Assembly: GCA_034429275.1 (NCBI GenBank)
Contig: DAOUFU010000224.1
Span: 1-35,396, forward strand
Direction: 5' to 3'
DNA length: 35,396 nucleotides
DNA from: DAOUFU01 sp034429275
GTDB taxonomy: Bacteria; Chloroflexota; Anaerolineae; Aggregatilineales; Aggregatilineaceae
This document shows positions 9,060 to 17,861 of the stretch, in pieces (position 1 is the first letter of the stretch; the number at the start of each line of letters is the position of its first letter). The notes below the pieces were generated by a model. The model did not search any database and was not told where the DNA came from. It saw only the letters and a program-made list of their open reading frames with translations. A program made the position numbers and the translations under genes.

Positions 9060-9365
9060 TGAAACCGCCGCAGTCGCCACCATGCCAGACCATCCTATAC
9101 AACCGTGCAAAACGCTCATCTTTCGCAAATCAAGTATAGCACAGCCCGAATTTTCATCCGAAACCCTGGCATTCCATAGGGCCAGTCGATGATTCAGGCT
9201 TTGCGCTTCGACTGCCCATATTGCACTGAACTCGCCCCGCCAGTACAATGAGGAATGAGCGGTTGAAAGTCGTTTTTCCACGATTTGACTCGAGTATCTG
9301 CGCGAAATCGTAAAGCCAATTTGGTGAACAGTGTAAAGAACATTGAGAGGGGAGTGTGAGAGCAG
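9060..9365. other. 306-bp divergent gap between ppk1 and the DnaB-C-like gene
   Basis: This stretch holds the ppk1 promoter (9133-9162) and, at its right end, a GGGGAG SD (about 9350) for the plus-strand gene at 9366. I see no further gene. A plus-strand promoter is not obvious: TTGACT occurs near 9284 but has no well-spaced -10 partner. Confidence 0.6.
9133..9162 (-). promoter_or_regulatory. Predicted promoter for ppk1
   Basis: On the minus strand, TATACT (9138-9133) matches five of six -10 bases, with TTCGGA (9162-9157) 18 bp upstream. Transcription would start near 9126, which excludes the long 9281 start of the open frame. Confidence 0.5.
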
Positions 9366-10559
9366 ATGGCAACCAGACGCTTATACGACGATTTGGATAA
9401 CACCCCCCCACCTTCGGAGCCTGTGCCTTCGGCAGGCCATTCCGCGCAAGAATTACCCATCGATAGCGAACCAGTTGCTCCGCCCCAGCGTCAGACACCA
9501 CGCGGGCGCAACCGGGCTCAGCCTGCACATATGCCACGCACGCTTGCTCAGGTCATGTCCGATGCCAATGACATGGTGGTTCGCGGCGATCTCACCGAAT
9601 ACGTACCCATACCCACCGGATTCGATCCACTGGATGGCATGATTGGGGGAGGGCTGCGCAAGACGGAGCTAGTCCTGCTTGGCGGCGCACAGGGCATTGG
9701 GAAAACTATCGCCACCCTGCAGATCGCACGGAATGTTGCAACGCGCAATGGCCAGTTCGCCTTCTACCTATCGTATGAGCACACTGAGACACACCTAATG
9801 AATCGCCTGCTGTGTCTGGAGAGCATTAATCCTCCAGAAGTAGATCTCAAACAAGGCATTCGTCTCAAAGACCTTTATGACATCATCATCTCAGAGCGCG
9901 CTCGCAGCACACTGCGCGGTACCGATGCTGGAGGATCGCTGCAAAGCATTCTGCGCGAAAACAGCCAGACGGCAATGGCGCTCACCCGAATGAGCCGGTA
10001 CGCGGATCGCCTGATTCTGGTCAAGGCAAGTCCTGCCGTTACGACGCTGCGCGCTATTCGCGAGATGACGGCCCGGCTGGTAGATGCCACAGGCGGAAAT
10101 GTCACTGTTTTCATCGACTATTTGCAGAAGATCGCCATCCACCCAGAGCGTGCCACCGACGAAGGCGAAAAGGTAACTATCATCGTCGAGGCACTCAAAG
10201 ATATCGCGTTGGCGCTAGGTGTACCAGTGTGGGCCATCGTTGCCGCCGATCGCGATGGGCTGAAATCTAACCGGCTGCATCTCTATCACCTGCGAGGAAG
10301 CTCTGCGCTCGATTACGAATGCGATATCGCCATCATCATGAATAACAAGTATCACATTCTCTCAAAAGAACATATCGCGTTCAATCCGTACCAGGCGCGT
10401 CAGTACCGCGACTGGGTAGTCTTCACCATCGAGAAAAATCGTGCAGGGCGAGCGATGCAGGACATGGAATTTCAGCTTCACGCCCCATTCTTTGCCTTCG
10501 ACCCTCGTGGGCAGAGAGTCCAGCAACAATTGATCGACGACAAGATCATCGAGTCATGA
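9366..10559 (+). CDS. DnaB-C-like RecA-fold ATPase lacking the DnaB N-terminal domain
   Basis: The product has 397 residues. Residues 1 to about 75 are Pro/Arg-rich and probably disordered. The rest resembles the DnaB helicase C-terminal motor: 'TGFDPLDGMIGGGLRKTELVLL' leads into a Walker A GGAQGIGKT at about 106-114, a Glu-bearing strand 'YLSYEHTETHLMNRLL', a Walker B 'VFIDYLQK' at about 247-254 (DnaB has 'IDYLQ'), the helix 'LRGSSALDYECDIAIIM' (compare DnaB 'SGxIEQDAD') and an arginine-finger-like 'EKNRAGRA'. The primase-binding N-terminal DnaB domain is absent, so this is unlikely to be the main replicative helicase. A paralogue in recombination, repair or DNA-linked signalling is possible; its role is unknown. 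The gene stands alone and is followed by a strong terminator. SD spacing from GGGGAG is long (about 10-13 nt). Confidence 0.8.
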   Translation: MATRRLYDDLDNTPPPSEPVPSAGHSAQELPIDSEPVAPPQRQTPRGRNRAQPAHMPRTLAQVMSDANDMVVRGDLTEYVPIPTGFDPLDGMIGGGLRKTELVLLGGAQGIGKTIATLQIARNVATRNGQFAFYLSYEHTETHLMNRLLCLESINPPEVDLKQGIRLKDLYDIIISERARSTLRGTDAGGSLQSILRENSQTAMALTRMSRYADRLILVKASPAVTTLRAIREMTARLVDATGGNVTVFIDYLQKIAIHPERATDEGEKVTIIVEALKDIALALGVPVWAIVAADRDGLKSNRLHLYHLRGSSALDYECDIAIIMNNKYHILSKEHIAFNPYQARQYRDWVVFTIEKNRAGRAMQDMEFQLHAPFFAFDPRGQRVQQQLIDDKIIES

Positions 10560-10590
10560 GCACCGCTCGCTGCTCTTGAGACGGAATCAC

Positions 10591-10623
10591 ACGCCGGGGT
10601 GGAAGTGTCCCGGCGTTATTTTT
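10591..10623 (+). terminator. Rho-independent terminator after the DnaB-C-like gene
   Basis: A perfect 8-bp GC-rich stem (ACGCCGGG at 10591-10598 pairing with CCCGGCGT at 10609-10616) encloses a 10-nt loop and is followed by TATTTTT. It lies 31 bp past the stop codon. The opposite strand has no T tract, so it serves the plus-strand gene. Confidence 0.85.
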
Positions 10624-10664
10624 GTGCTCAGTTTGCCCGATTGCTGGTGCGTAGCCTGGCTCTT

Positions 10665-11648
10665 TCAGGTCGATTCGCGCAGCCGAAAATGATCGAGTTG
10701 GGAAAGCTGGCGGACCTGTTGTTCGGCATGGTAACTGCTGCGCACCAGCGGACCAGACTCCACCCCCTTAAAGCCCATATACAGGCCGATACGCTTGAGT
10801 TGGGCAAATTCCTCCGGCGTGTAGTAACGGTCAATGGGCATGTGCTGCTTGCTAGGCTGAAGATACTGCCCGATGGTCAAAATATCGACGCCCCACGAGA
10901 CCAGGTCGCCCATTGTTTCGACCACCTCGTCAAATGTCTCACCCAATCCCACCATGATCCCGCTTTTGGTCAACACCAATGGATCCAGATCTTTGGCATT
11001 GCGCAGCGTCGCCTCTGCCCACTCATAACGATCCTGAGGCTGGACCTGACGAAAAAGCCGGCGAACCGTTTCAACGTTGTGGTTAAGGATTTCGGGCTGT
11101 GCATCCATTACGATTTTCAGAGCATCACGCCGGCCTTTAAAATCTGGGGTCAACACTTCAATACTGCATCCCGGTTGAACCTGGCGAATACGGCGGATTA
11201 CCATCGCAAAGATCGGCGCGCCGCCATCGAATCGTTCGTCTCGGTTCACACTGGTGATCACGACATGACGAAGCTGCATCGCACGCACAGACTCCGCCAC
11301 CCGGTTAGGCTCCTGCCAGTCCAGCGGCGCGGGACGCCCGGTCTTGATATCGCAAAACCTGCACGAGCGCGTACAAGTATCGCCCATCAACAAAAAGGTC
11401 GCCGTCCCCCCGCCCCAACATTCGCCGATATTGGGGCACATAGCCTCTTCACACACAGTGTTCAACTGTTTGCCGCGCATCAGCCGGCGCACCATTTCGT
11501 AAGTTTCGCCGCTCGGCGCACGGACTTTGATCCACTCTGGGCGGCGCTTGGGGCGCCCCAATGTGGTCTCGCTAGCAATTTGACTCGGTTGATCGGAGGT
11601 GATGCCGATCTGATTGGTATTGATGATGTCAGCCAAGAACCACTCCAT
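10665..11648 (-). CDS. lipA: Lipoyl synthase (radical SAM)
   Basis: Inserts two sulfurs into protein-bound octanoyl groups to make the lipoyl cofactor of 2-oxoacid dehydrogenases and the glycine cleavage system (EC 2.8.1.8). The 327-residue length is typical. Both iron-sulfur clusters are visible: the auxiliary cluster CEEAMCPNIGEC (Cys66, Cys71, Cys77) and the radical-SAM CTRSCRFC (Cys92, Cys96, Cys99). The C-terminal 'VRSSYHA' supplies the serine that ligates the auxiliary cluster. The ATG at 11648 gives a normal N terminus, although no strong SD precedes it. No lipB or lipoate-dependent enzyme gene is in the window, so the gene is genomically isolated; an AAA/O-antigen-ligase gene block lies upstream on the same strand. 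Confidence 0.96.
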   Translation of the reverse strand: MEWFLADIINTNQIGITSDQPSQIASETTLGRPKRRPEWIKVRAPSGETYEMVRRLMRGKQLNTVCEEAMCPNIGECWGGGTATFLLMGDTCTRSCRFCDIKTGRPAPLDWQEPNRVAESVRAMQLRHVVITSVNRDERFDGGAPIFAMVIRRIRQVQPGCSIEVLTPDFKGRRDALKIVMDAQPEILNHNVETVRRLFRQVQPQDRYEWAEATLRNAKDLDPLVLTKSGIMVGLGETFDEVVETMGDLVSWGVDILTIGQYLQPSKQHMPIDRYYTPEEFAQLKRIGLYMGFKGVESGPLVRSSYHAEQQVRQLSQLDHFRLREST

Positions 11649-11726
11649 GACCTATCGAACTGCGCAGGCAGCCCTGAGTAGCTGCAGAAAAAAATCGCGA
11701 GCCAGATCCGTCAGCTCTGCAGATTG

Positions 11727-11757
11727 ATTATATCGCTGTTTGCGAATGGTCGTCCAA
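11727..11757 (-). promoter_or_regulatory. Predicted promoter for lipA
   Basis: A perfect TATAAT (11732-11727, minus strand) lies 79 bp before the lipA ATG. The best -35 is TTGGAC (11757-11752) at a long 19-bp spacing, so the -10 is the stronger part of the call. Confidence 0.5.
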
Positions 11758-11761
11758 GCGA

Positions 11762-14092
11762 TCAGAAGGAAGATCGGAGCAAATCACGAAGATCGGGGTA
11801 TGGCCCCAAAACAGTCAACTGAGGCAGCAGCAGGAACGGAATTTTCGCCCGCAAAAACTGATATTGTGCCACTTCGAGTCCGTAGAGCACCGAATAACCA
11901 GTCTCATCTGGCCCTAGAAGGTCGCGCGCCTGGGTCAGAAAATCCTGTTCCGCGACTCTATTACCCGCGGCTTGCGCCATCAGTGCGTCAATATAGGCAA
12001 TCCATGCTGCATCTGGATCGGTATGAACCAGCAGTCGTGCTGCGTCAAGGTATTTGACCGCCTGATCAGGTAACCCATCTTCTGAATACAGCCGGGCGAC
12101 ATAAACATATGGTAGTGGCTGAGCCGGATCACGGCTGATTTCTGTCATCAGTAGTTTGACAGCTTCGTTCCAATCCCCTGTCTCTGCCAAAGCTTGAGCA
12201 CGCGCATAAGGCGTTGGCATCAGCGGAAAGCTGGCTACGACCGAACGTCTGAAATCTGTTGCGTCCCAGAACTCTGCCCATCCCCACCCTTGCCGCAAAT
12301 CTAGCACATGGATGTAGGCGGTATATGCTTCATCAAACATGCCAACCGCTTCATAGTACATACCGAGGTTGAGCCAGAAATCCTGGTATTCGGGTGCACG
12401 TTGTGTTGCCTGACGCATTGACTCGATAGCCTGGACAGACGCATCGCTCTGCCACAATAGCGCTGCCCGGTTAGCCCACCATGCGGCGTGGCACGGCTCC
12501 AGGCGCAGTGCATGATCGTAGGCCGAAATACCCTGCTCAAGCCATCGTTCATCCCCGGCATGAGCCGCCAACCCTGCCGCATAACCATATTCCGCCCAAT
12601 AGAGAGCGACGTTTGGCTGTTCATGGCTCACTTCGCCCAACAGGTCAACGCCCGCCGCAAAATCCCCATCTAGCAACGCCAACTCACCACGGGTATAAGT
12701 TTCATAAACGCCTAACGACCACCAACCGCTGATCAGCAAGCTACTCCACAGAGCGATCACCGTGCCACCATAGGTGAGATGACACAACTCAGCGCGCGGT
12801 GATCTATGTCCCGATAATTCTTGCTGCCCAGGATCAACAGCCATATTCAGCAGCGCCAATGCAAACAACATCAACGCCGGCATCATGATAGTCATATCGG
12901 CCAGGCTGTGGACACCAACCACCGCCAGTGCTGAACAATACCCTGCCTGCTCACCGAATTCGGCAGGCGTATGCCGTTCGAGTAGCCGCCGTCTCGCGTG
13001 ATACACGGCCATCCCTACAGTCACCACCAACGCAATCAATCCTGGCAAACCCAGCTCAGCCGCTATGTTTAGGACCAGGTTATGCGCATGAGAGTGGGCC
13101 TGGAGAGGGGGCACCGAAATGTCCTCTTGAAGCCGCAAACCAAAAGTGAACGGTCCACTGCCGGTCAGCGGATGATCGCGCCAGGTTTCAAGAGCAGTAC
13201 GGAAGAATCCCAGGCGAGGCCCTAGATCGCGCCGAGGAGTCTGGAACGCCTGCACAGCAATGACCAGGCCAACAATCATTACTGCCAGGACAGCGACCAT
13301 CACAAACACTGCCCCTGGCCGAGGGCGGAAACGAATCTGATGTGCGCGAAGCTCGGCCATCCATCCGCGATATTTCAGAAGTGCCCAAAACAGCCCCATA
13401 CCAAACGCTGCCCCCAACCAGGCTCCGCGTGACGTGGTCAGAAACAGGGTAATGAATGCCAAACCGATCCACGCGCGCCAGACCACGCGGTGCAGCCTTC
13501 GTGGGCTAAATCTGTTCCTTGCCCAAACCATCGGAAGGCTGGCCGCCATCAAGGTACCCAACGCATTGGCATTTCCCAGGGTAGCCGACGGACGAGGCGT
13601 AACAAAGGCCACTGGCAAGTCGCGCAATCGCCACCAGGCAGGGAACCATGCCCATACCTGCACCACGGCCAACAACATCAATGGGACTGATGCAAATAGC
13701 ACCGTATCGGCGATCCAATGAGCGGGCAACCCCCGGCGGCGAAGGTCAGTCAGGATCAGCCAGAATCCCACATAAAACCCGGCATACCAGGTCCCCATCA
13801 GCGTACGGGAAGTCAAGGTATTGAGAGTAGATACCCCATAGGCCGCCAGCCACAGCAGCAGCGCCAACCCCAGCACCGACCAATAACCGCTGCGCTGAGG
13901 CGCAATGAACAAGGTAAAAACCGCCCAGATAACCACACCCCCAGAGATTAACGCCAGAGAGAACCGGCTCAATGAGAGATTCACTATGCCAGTAAAAGTG
14001 CCGCCGATGATCAAGAGATAGGCACCCGTTAGCAGAGTCAGCGAATACAGGGCAAGCTGGCGATAATGCGATGAGCGATGCATCGGCTGCAT
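11762..14092 (-). CDS. O-antigen-ligase/polymerase-like membrane protein with C-terminal TPR domain
   Basis: The product has 776 residues from the ATG at 14092. Residues 1 to about 450 contain some ten or more hydrophobic segments and resemble the Wzy/WaaL-type O-antigen ligase family, including the characteristic extracytoplasmic loop motif 'HSHAHNLVLNIAAELGLPG' near residue 325. Such proteins join or polymerise surface glycans on lipid carriers, but the substrate cannot be told here. Residues about 470-740 form tetratricopeptide repeats ('ALRLEPCHAAWWANRAALLW', 'YQDFWLNLGMYYEAVGMF'), probably extracytoplasmic and likely to bind a partner. The open frame extends to 14200, but that overlaps yifB by 86 bp; starting at 14092 leaves a 22-bp gap after the yifB stop, consistent with co-transcription. 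No glycosyltransferase genes are nearby. Confidence 0.82.
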   Translation of the reverse strand: MQPMHRSSHYRQLALYSLTLLTGAYLLIIGGTFTGIVNLSLSRFSLALISGGVVIWAVFTLFIAPQRSGYWSVLGLALLLWLAAYGVSTLNTLTSRTLMGTWYAGFYVGFWLILTDLRRRGLPAHWIADTVLFASVPLMLLAVVQVWAWFPAWWRLRDLPVAFVTPRPSATLGNANALGTLMAASLPMVWARNRFSPRRLHRVVWRAWIGLAFITLFLTTSRGAWLGAAFGMGLFWALLKYRGWMAELRAHQIRFRPRPGAVFVMVAVLAVMIVGLVIAVQAFQTPRRDLGPRLGFFRTALETWRDHPLTGSGPFTFGLRLQEDISVPPLQAHSHAHNLVLNIAAELGLPGLIALVVTVGMAVYHARRRLLERHTPAEFGEQAGYCSALAVVGVHSLADMTIMMPALMLFALALLNMAVDPGQQELSGHRSPRAELCHLTYGGTVIALWSSLLISGWWSLGVYETYTRGELALLDGDFAAGVDLLGEVSHEQPNVALYWAEYGYAAGLAAHAGDERWLEQGISAYDHALRLEPCHAAWWANRAALLWQSDASVQAIESMRQATQRAPEYQDFWLNLGMYYEAVGMFDEAYTAYIHVLDLRQGWGWAEFWDATDFRRSVVASFPLMPTPYARAQALAETGDWNEAVKLLMTEISRDPAQPLPYVYVARLYSEDGLPDQAVKYLDAARLLVHTDPDAAWIAYIDALMAQAAGNRVAEQDFLTQARDLLGPDETGYSVLYGLEVAQYQFLRAKIPFLLLPQLTVLGPYPDLRDLLRSSF

Positions 14093-14114
14093 GACAGAGA
14101 CCTGGCCACGTGAC

Positions 14115-15650
14115 CTAGTAAGCAACTTTACGCGGTCGATACTGGATGGCTTCGGCGAGGTGTACGACCTGGATCTCATCGCTACCGGCAAGATCGGCAA
14201 TAGTACGGCTTAACTTGAGAATGCGGTGATAAGCCCGCGCGCTGAGCTGCATCTGGCGAAGCGTTGTGTTTAGTAATTGTTCACCGGCGGCGTCTGGCTT
14301 GCAGAACCGCCTGATCTCGCTCGGCCCCATATCCGCGTTGGCCTGCAAACGAGGTTCGTTTTGAAACCGGTGGCGCTGTCTGTCGCGCGCCATCTCGACC
14401 CGCTCGCGAATCTGCGCTGATGATTCGCCGCGTCGAGCATCGGTCAGCTTATCATAATCGACGCGCGGCACTTCCACATGAATATCCACGCGATCCAGTA
14501 GAGGGCCGGACAAACGCTGTTGATAGCGCCGAACTGTCGAGGCAGAACACGTACATTCGCGCACCGGATCGCCGTAAAATCCACACGGACAAGGGTTCAT
14601 CGCGCCAACCATCATGAAATTGGCTGGAAAAGACAGCGTCACCCTTGCCCGGCTGATGGCCACCACTTTATCCTCAATCGGCTGACGCAACACTTCCAGC
14701 GTATGCTGCCCGAATTCCGGCAGTTCATCGAGAAAAAGCACCCCGCGATGTGCCAGACTGACTTCACCTGGACGCGGCCACGATCCGCCGCCGACCAGGC
14801 CGGCTTCACTGACGGTATGATGAGGCGATCGAAACGGGCGCACGCGGATCAGGGGTCTATCGCGCGGCAGCAGATCGGCCACCGAATAGATTCGGGTAAC
14901 CTCAAGGGCCTCGTCGAGCGACATCGTTGGCAAAATGCCCGGCAGCGCCCGTGCCAGCAGAGTCTTGCCCACGCCGGGTGGTCCGATCATCAATACGTTA
15001 TGAGCACCTGCCGCCGCAACTTCCAATGCTCTTTTGACGTGCTCCTGCCCCTTGACGTCTGCAAAATCAGTCAGGCCATCCAACCCCGGTGGTACCGACA
15101 GCTCTACAGGGTTGCGCACATATGGGGGAATAACCTGCAGGTCGTAGAGATGTTCGATCACCTGGCCCAAAGATCGAACTGGAATAACGTCAATCTCAGG
15201 TACAAGGGCAGCCTGGGATGCATCCTCCTCTGGCACAAAAATCTGCTCAAAGCCCGCCTGCCATGCACGGTGAGTCATGGGAAGCACTCCCTTGACATGG
15301 CGAACAGCCCCATCCAGCGAAAGTTCGCCAATAAATATCGACCCGGTCAACTTCTCCATTGGAGCCTGGTCGGTTGCCGCCAGTACACCAATCGCCATCG
15401 GCAAATCGTATGACGGGCCTTCTTTGCGTAAATCCGCCGGGGCAAGGTTCACCGTATACCGCTTGTTCGGGAACTTCAGGCCACTGTTACGGATCGCCGA
15501 ACGCACACGTTCCCGACTCTCCTGAATAGCCGTATCGGGCAGCCCAACTACCGTAAAAGCCCCTGCCCCATAGGGGTTGAAATCAACCTCGACCTGGACG
15601 ATCTCTCCATCCAACCCCACGACTGCACATGCATATACCGTCGCAAGCAT
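14115..15650 (-). CDS. yifB: YifB/ComM-family magnesium-chelatase-like AAA ATPase
   Basis: The 511-residue product matches the usual YifB/ComM length (about 505). Order: an N-terminal Lon-protease-like fold (1 to about 185, 'LATVYACAVVGLDGEIV'), the Mg-chelatase ChlI-type AAA+ domain with Walker A GPPGVGKT at about 223-230 and Walker B 'GVLFLDELPEF', a Cys-rich 'NPCPCGFYGDP...CTCS' insertion, and a C-terminal helical domain ('RAYHRILKLSRTIADLAGS'). ComM homologues in Gram-negative bacteria are ring helicases that assist branch migration during natural transformation; a ComEC gene lies about 7 kb away, though not in the same operon. I chose the ATG at 15650 because GGGGAG sits 5 nt upstream; the longer frame to 15686 lacks an SD and adds unrelated residues. 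Confidence 0.93.
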   Translation of the reverse strand: MLATVYACAVVGLDGEIVQVEVDFNPYGAGAFTVVGLPDTAIQESRERVRSAIRNSGLKFPNKRYTVNLAPADLRKEGPSYDLPMAIGVLAATDQAPMEKLTGSIFIGELSLDGAVRHVKGVLPMTHRAWQAGFEQIFVPEEDASQAALVPEIDVIPVRSLGQVIEHLYDLQVIPPYVRNPVELSVPPGLDGLTDFADVKGQEHVKRALEVAAAGAHNVLMIGPPGVGKTLLARALPGILPTMSLDEALEVTRIYSVADLLPRDRPLIRVRPFRSPHHTVSEAGLVGGGSWPRPGEVSLAHRGVLFLDELPEFGQHTLEVLRQPIEDKVVAISRARVTLSFPANFMMVGAMNPCPCGFYGDPVRECTCSASTVRRYQQRLSGPLLDRVDIHVEVPRVDYDKLTDARRGESSAQIRERVEMARDRQRHRFQNEPRLQANADMGPSEIRRFCKPDAAGEQLLNTTLRQMQLSARAYHRILKLSRTIADLAGSDEIQVVHLAEAIQYRPRKVAY

Positions 15651-15807
15651 GGCCGCTCCCCACGCAAAAGATTCAGAACCATCCACGTATTGAATTATGG
15701 ATCACCCTGCCCTATCCTAGCGCAGATAGGCTAGACCGCACAATTAAAACGGACGGCGAATGGGCATCACAGGAAAAGACAGAGTAGCCCAAAGGCCGTT
15801 ACACACC

Positions 15808-15813
15808 TATAAT
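15808..15813 (+). promoter_or_regulatory. Perfect -10 element before the CPBP protease gene
   Basis: TATAAT at 15808-15813 is a perfect -10 hexamer, although no good -35 lies 16-18 bp upstream. Transcription from it would start near 15820, at or past the GTG at 15819, which supports the downstream GTG at 15852 as the true start of the next gene. Confidence 0.45.
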
Positions 15814-15851
15814 CTCGTGTGAATGACCCGCGCTCATGTAGGGAGTCTGCT

Positions 15852-17120
15852 GTGCCCACCGAAGATACCCTGGTCGAATTATTCGCCGTCCTGGCAGCCA
15901 TTGTCGTGATGGGTGGCATCATCGTAGCCGCGAACCTGGCCGACCGTGACCACAACACGCGCCTGCGTCGGGCGGTCAAATGGAGTCTGATTGCCATCAA
16001 CAGCCTGATCATTCTGTTGTATGGAGTGATGCAGCTTGCTCAGGGCTACTGGCCCGCCGACAACGCCACCGATCTCCCCAGCAAAACCGAGGCCTGGGCT
16101 GCCCTGGTTGGCTCACTGATAGTTGGAGGGCTGGCCATAGTGCTCACCAGTACTAATGCTCGTGCGCGCATTGCGGTTTTGTTCCCTCGCTCGCGTCCGG
16201 TCGATGCTGTACCAGGGAGTCCGCAGGATCGCGCCGTACCGTCCACCGTCGCCCAACAGGCTGTGCTTACCCCGCAGGAAGGGAAACCGCTGTTTCCGCA
16301 AATCCTGAATTACTACACCGACCCCGCACAATCAATGCCGCAGAGTTTCCAGCCCTCTGTTCAGAGATCACACACGAACAGAGCACCCAAAGCAATAGGG
16401 GCATGGATCACACGCGGCTTCGATCCGCATTCCTCCGTCCATCTGGTGGCGCTGGTGTTCGTAATTGATATGCTCGGCGTTCAGTTCATCGACTTCATCC
16501 TTGCAGGCGGACTGTCTGGAGTTGCGCAGAGCCTGGAGGGCAGCATCAACGGTTGGTCGCTGGCGATCAACATGCTGCCGCTGGTAGTGCTTCCGCTTTT
16601 GGGAGTCGGCTTTGCCACGCGGCGCGACGCACGCGCCACACTGGACCGACTCGGCGTCGGCATCCCTTCGCCGCAAGGATTAGTCGCGGCTGCCGGAATG
16701 ACGATCCTGCTTTTCGCGTTCGTCGCCATCGTGTCTGCCATCTGGATGGGAGCGGTATCTGAGGAGACGTTCAAGGAGCAAACCGAAGCCTCTGACGCGT
16801 TAGCCAGCGGCGTGACCACGTTGGGATTGGCATTTCTACTGGCATTTGTCGCGGCAGTCGGTGAGGAGATTGCCTTCCGGGGTGCACTGCAACCTGTCTT
16901 GGGATTCTGGCCTACCGCGGTGGTTTTTGCCCTGACTCACGCGCAATACACCCTGACACCCGCATGGCTGATTATCTTCGGCGTCGCGCTTGGGTTTGGG
17001 TGGATTCGATACCGGTATAACACGACCGTCGCAATGATCACCCATTTCGCGTACAATTTTATCCCGCTGGCGCTTGCCCTCTACGCACCGGAACAGGCCA
17101 TCGCGCTGTTCATGAAATGA
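15852..17120 (+). CDS. CPBP-family intramembrane metalloprotease
   Basis: The product is a 422-residue membrane protein. The N-terminal region (1 to about 110) has three hydrophobic segments, then a Pro/Ser-rich cytoplasmic stretch to about 190, then a second membrane block containing the CPBP (Rce1-like, ABI) domain. The conserved motifs are present: EEIAFRG (Glu338, Glu339, Arg343), His363 in 'FALTHAQ', and HFAYN (His398, Asn402). These residues form the proposed catalytic site of glutamate-type intramembrane proteases; substrates are unknown. The start is GTG at 15852, preceded by AGGGAG (15840-15845) with a 6-nt spacer. The upstream GTG at 15819 coincides with the predicted transcription start and is unlikely. 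The gene converges on tdk through a shared hairpin. Confidence 0.88.
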   Translation: MPTEDTLVELFAVLAAIVVMGGIIVAANLADRDHNTRLRRAVKWSLIAINSLIILLYGVMQLAQGYWPADNATDLPSKTEAWAALVGSLIVGGLAIVLTSTNARARIAVLFPRSRPVDAVPGSPQDRAVPSTVAQQAVLTPQEGKPLFPQILNYYTDPAQSMPQSFQPSVQRSHTNRAPKAIGAWITRGFDPHSSVHLVALVFVIDMLGVQFIDFILAGGLSGVAQSLEGSINGWSLAINMLPLVVLPLLGVGFATRRDARATLDRLGVGIPSPQGLVAAAGMTILLFAFVAIVSAIWMGAVSEETFKEQTEASDALASGVTTLGLAFLLAFVAAVGEEIAFRGALQPVLGFWPTAVVFALTHAQYTLTPAWLIIFGVALGFGWIRYRYNTTVAMITHFAYNFIPLALALYAPEQAIALFMK

Positions 17121-17126
17121 TAGAGC

Positions 17127-17162
17127 TTCCGGCGGCTCGCAGTCTCTAGTGAGCCGCCGGAA
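17127..17162. terminator. Perfect 12-bp hairpin between convergent CPBP and tdk genes
   Basis: TTCCGGCGGCTC (17127-17138) pairs perfectly with GAGCCGCCGGAA (17151-17162) across a 12-nt loop. It begins 6 bp after the CPBP stop and ends 11 bp before the tdk stop. No T tract follows on either strand, so it may be a factor-assisted or RNA-stabilising hairpin serving both genes. Confidence 0.65.
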
Positions 17163-17173
17163 CAAGCGGCAGA

Positions 17174-17770
17174 TCATTCGCCAGATGCTGACTCTTCTGG
17201 TTTGCCGGGCACACAGTGATGCTCACGGCAGCGCGCTTCGTAGGACTCAGCCGCCCCCACCATAATGATGGGATCGTTGTATCCGGCAGGTTGACCATTG
17301 ACCAACCGCTGAGTGCGACTGGCACTTTCACCGCAGACCATGCAGATCGCGTGCAGCTTCTGAACGTCGTCCGCCACACTCAACAGGGCGGGCATCGGCC
17401 CAAACGGCTCACCGCGAAAGTCCATGTCCAATCCCGCAAGGATCACGCGAATTCCTCGCCTGGCCAGCTTCGCCGTCAATGGAACAATACCGTCATCAAA
17501 AAACTGCGCCTCATCGATCGCAACCACTGTTGTATCCGGCTCGACCAATGCCAGAATGGCTTGAGAATCGGCAACCGGCATAGCCTCAAAATCCTGCCCG
17601 TTGTGCGATGTCACTCGCTCGATAGAGTAACGTGTATCGACTTGCGGCTTGAATACCTGGGTTTTCTGTCGAGCAATTGTTGCTCGGCGCACACGCCGGA
17701 TCAGCTCCTCGGTTTTGCCACTGAACATACTGCCGCAGATCACTTCAACTTGCCCGGTATGATGTTTCAT
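17174..17770 (-). CDS. tdk: Thymidine kinase (type II)
   Basis: Phosphorylates thymidine to dTMP in the salvage pathway (EC 2.7.1.21). The 198 residues match the type II family. The P-loop GSMFSGKT is at 13-20, Walker B with the catalytic glutamate is DEAQFF at 86-91, and the structural zinc site is provided by 'CMVCGE' and the later 'RCREHH'. The lasso loop that closes over thymidine is visible as 'YNDPIIMVGAAESYEARC'. The start is the ATG at 17770, preceded by an AAAGAGAG purine tract; the longer frame to 17974 runs through the rpmE terminator and 3' end and adds unrelated sequence. The gene is separated from rpmE by a terminator, so read-through or its own promoter must drive it. Confidence 0.95.
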   Translation of the reverse strand: MKHHTGQVEVICGSMFSGKTEELIRRVRRATIARQKTQVFKPQVDTRYSIERVTSHNGQDFEAMPVADSQAILALVEPDTTVVAIDEAQFFDDGIVPLTAKLARRGIRVILAGLDMDFRGEPFGPMPALLSVADDVQKLHAICMVCGESASRTQRLVNGQPAGYNDPIIMVGAAESYEARCREHHCVPGKPEESASGE

Positions 17771-17800
17771 GGCTCTCTCTTTCTCTCCCCTGCCCCGACA

Positions 17801-17838
17801 CAAAAACAGGGCAGGTCGAATGATCCAACCTGCCCTGT
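17801..17838 (-). terminator. Rho-independent terminator after rpmE
   Basis: On the minus strand, ACAGGGCAGGT (17838-17828) pairs perfectly with ACCTGCCCTGT (17816-17806) around an 11-nt loop, followed by a TTTTTG tract. It lies 24 bp past the rpmE stop and 30 bp before the tdk ATG, closing the ribosomal-protein operon. Confidence 0.88.
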
Positions 17839-17861
17839 GCTCTCCATCTGAAAACCCTGAA

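Noticed and set aside
8208..9062. Plus-strand 284-codon frame opposite ppk1
   Set aside because: It is fully antisense to a certain gene and resembles no family; its His/Gln-rich composition is that of a shadow frame.
9060..9281. N-terminal extension of ppk1 to the ATG at 9281
   Set aside because: It would start upstream of the predicted promoter and add 74 residues absent from the family; normal length is reached from 9059.
10599..11681. Plus-strand 360-codon frame opposite lipA
   Set aside because: It covers lipA in antisense and overlaps the terminator of the previous gene; lipA on the minus strand has all its cysteine motifs.
14520..15413. Plus-strand 297-codon frame opposite yifB
   Set aside because: It is antisense to a clear AAA ATPase gene and has no recognisable domain or SD.
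15711..15730. CCTATC/GATAGG inverted repeat upstream of yifB as an operator
   Set aside because: The stem is only 6 bp with an 8-nt loop, and the candidate promoter around it (TTGTGC, 18 bp, TAGGAT) is weak; not enough to call a site.
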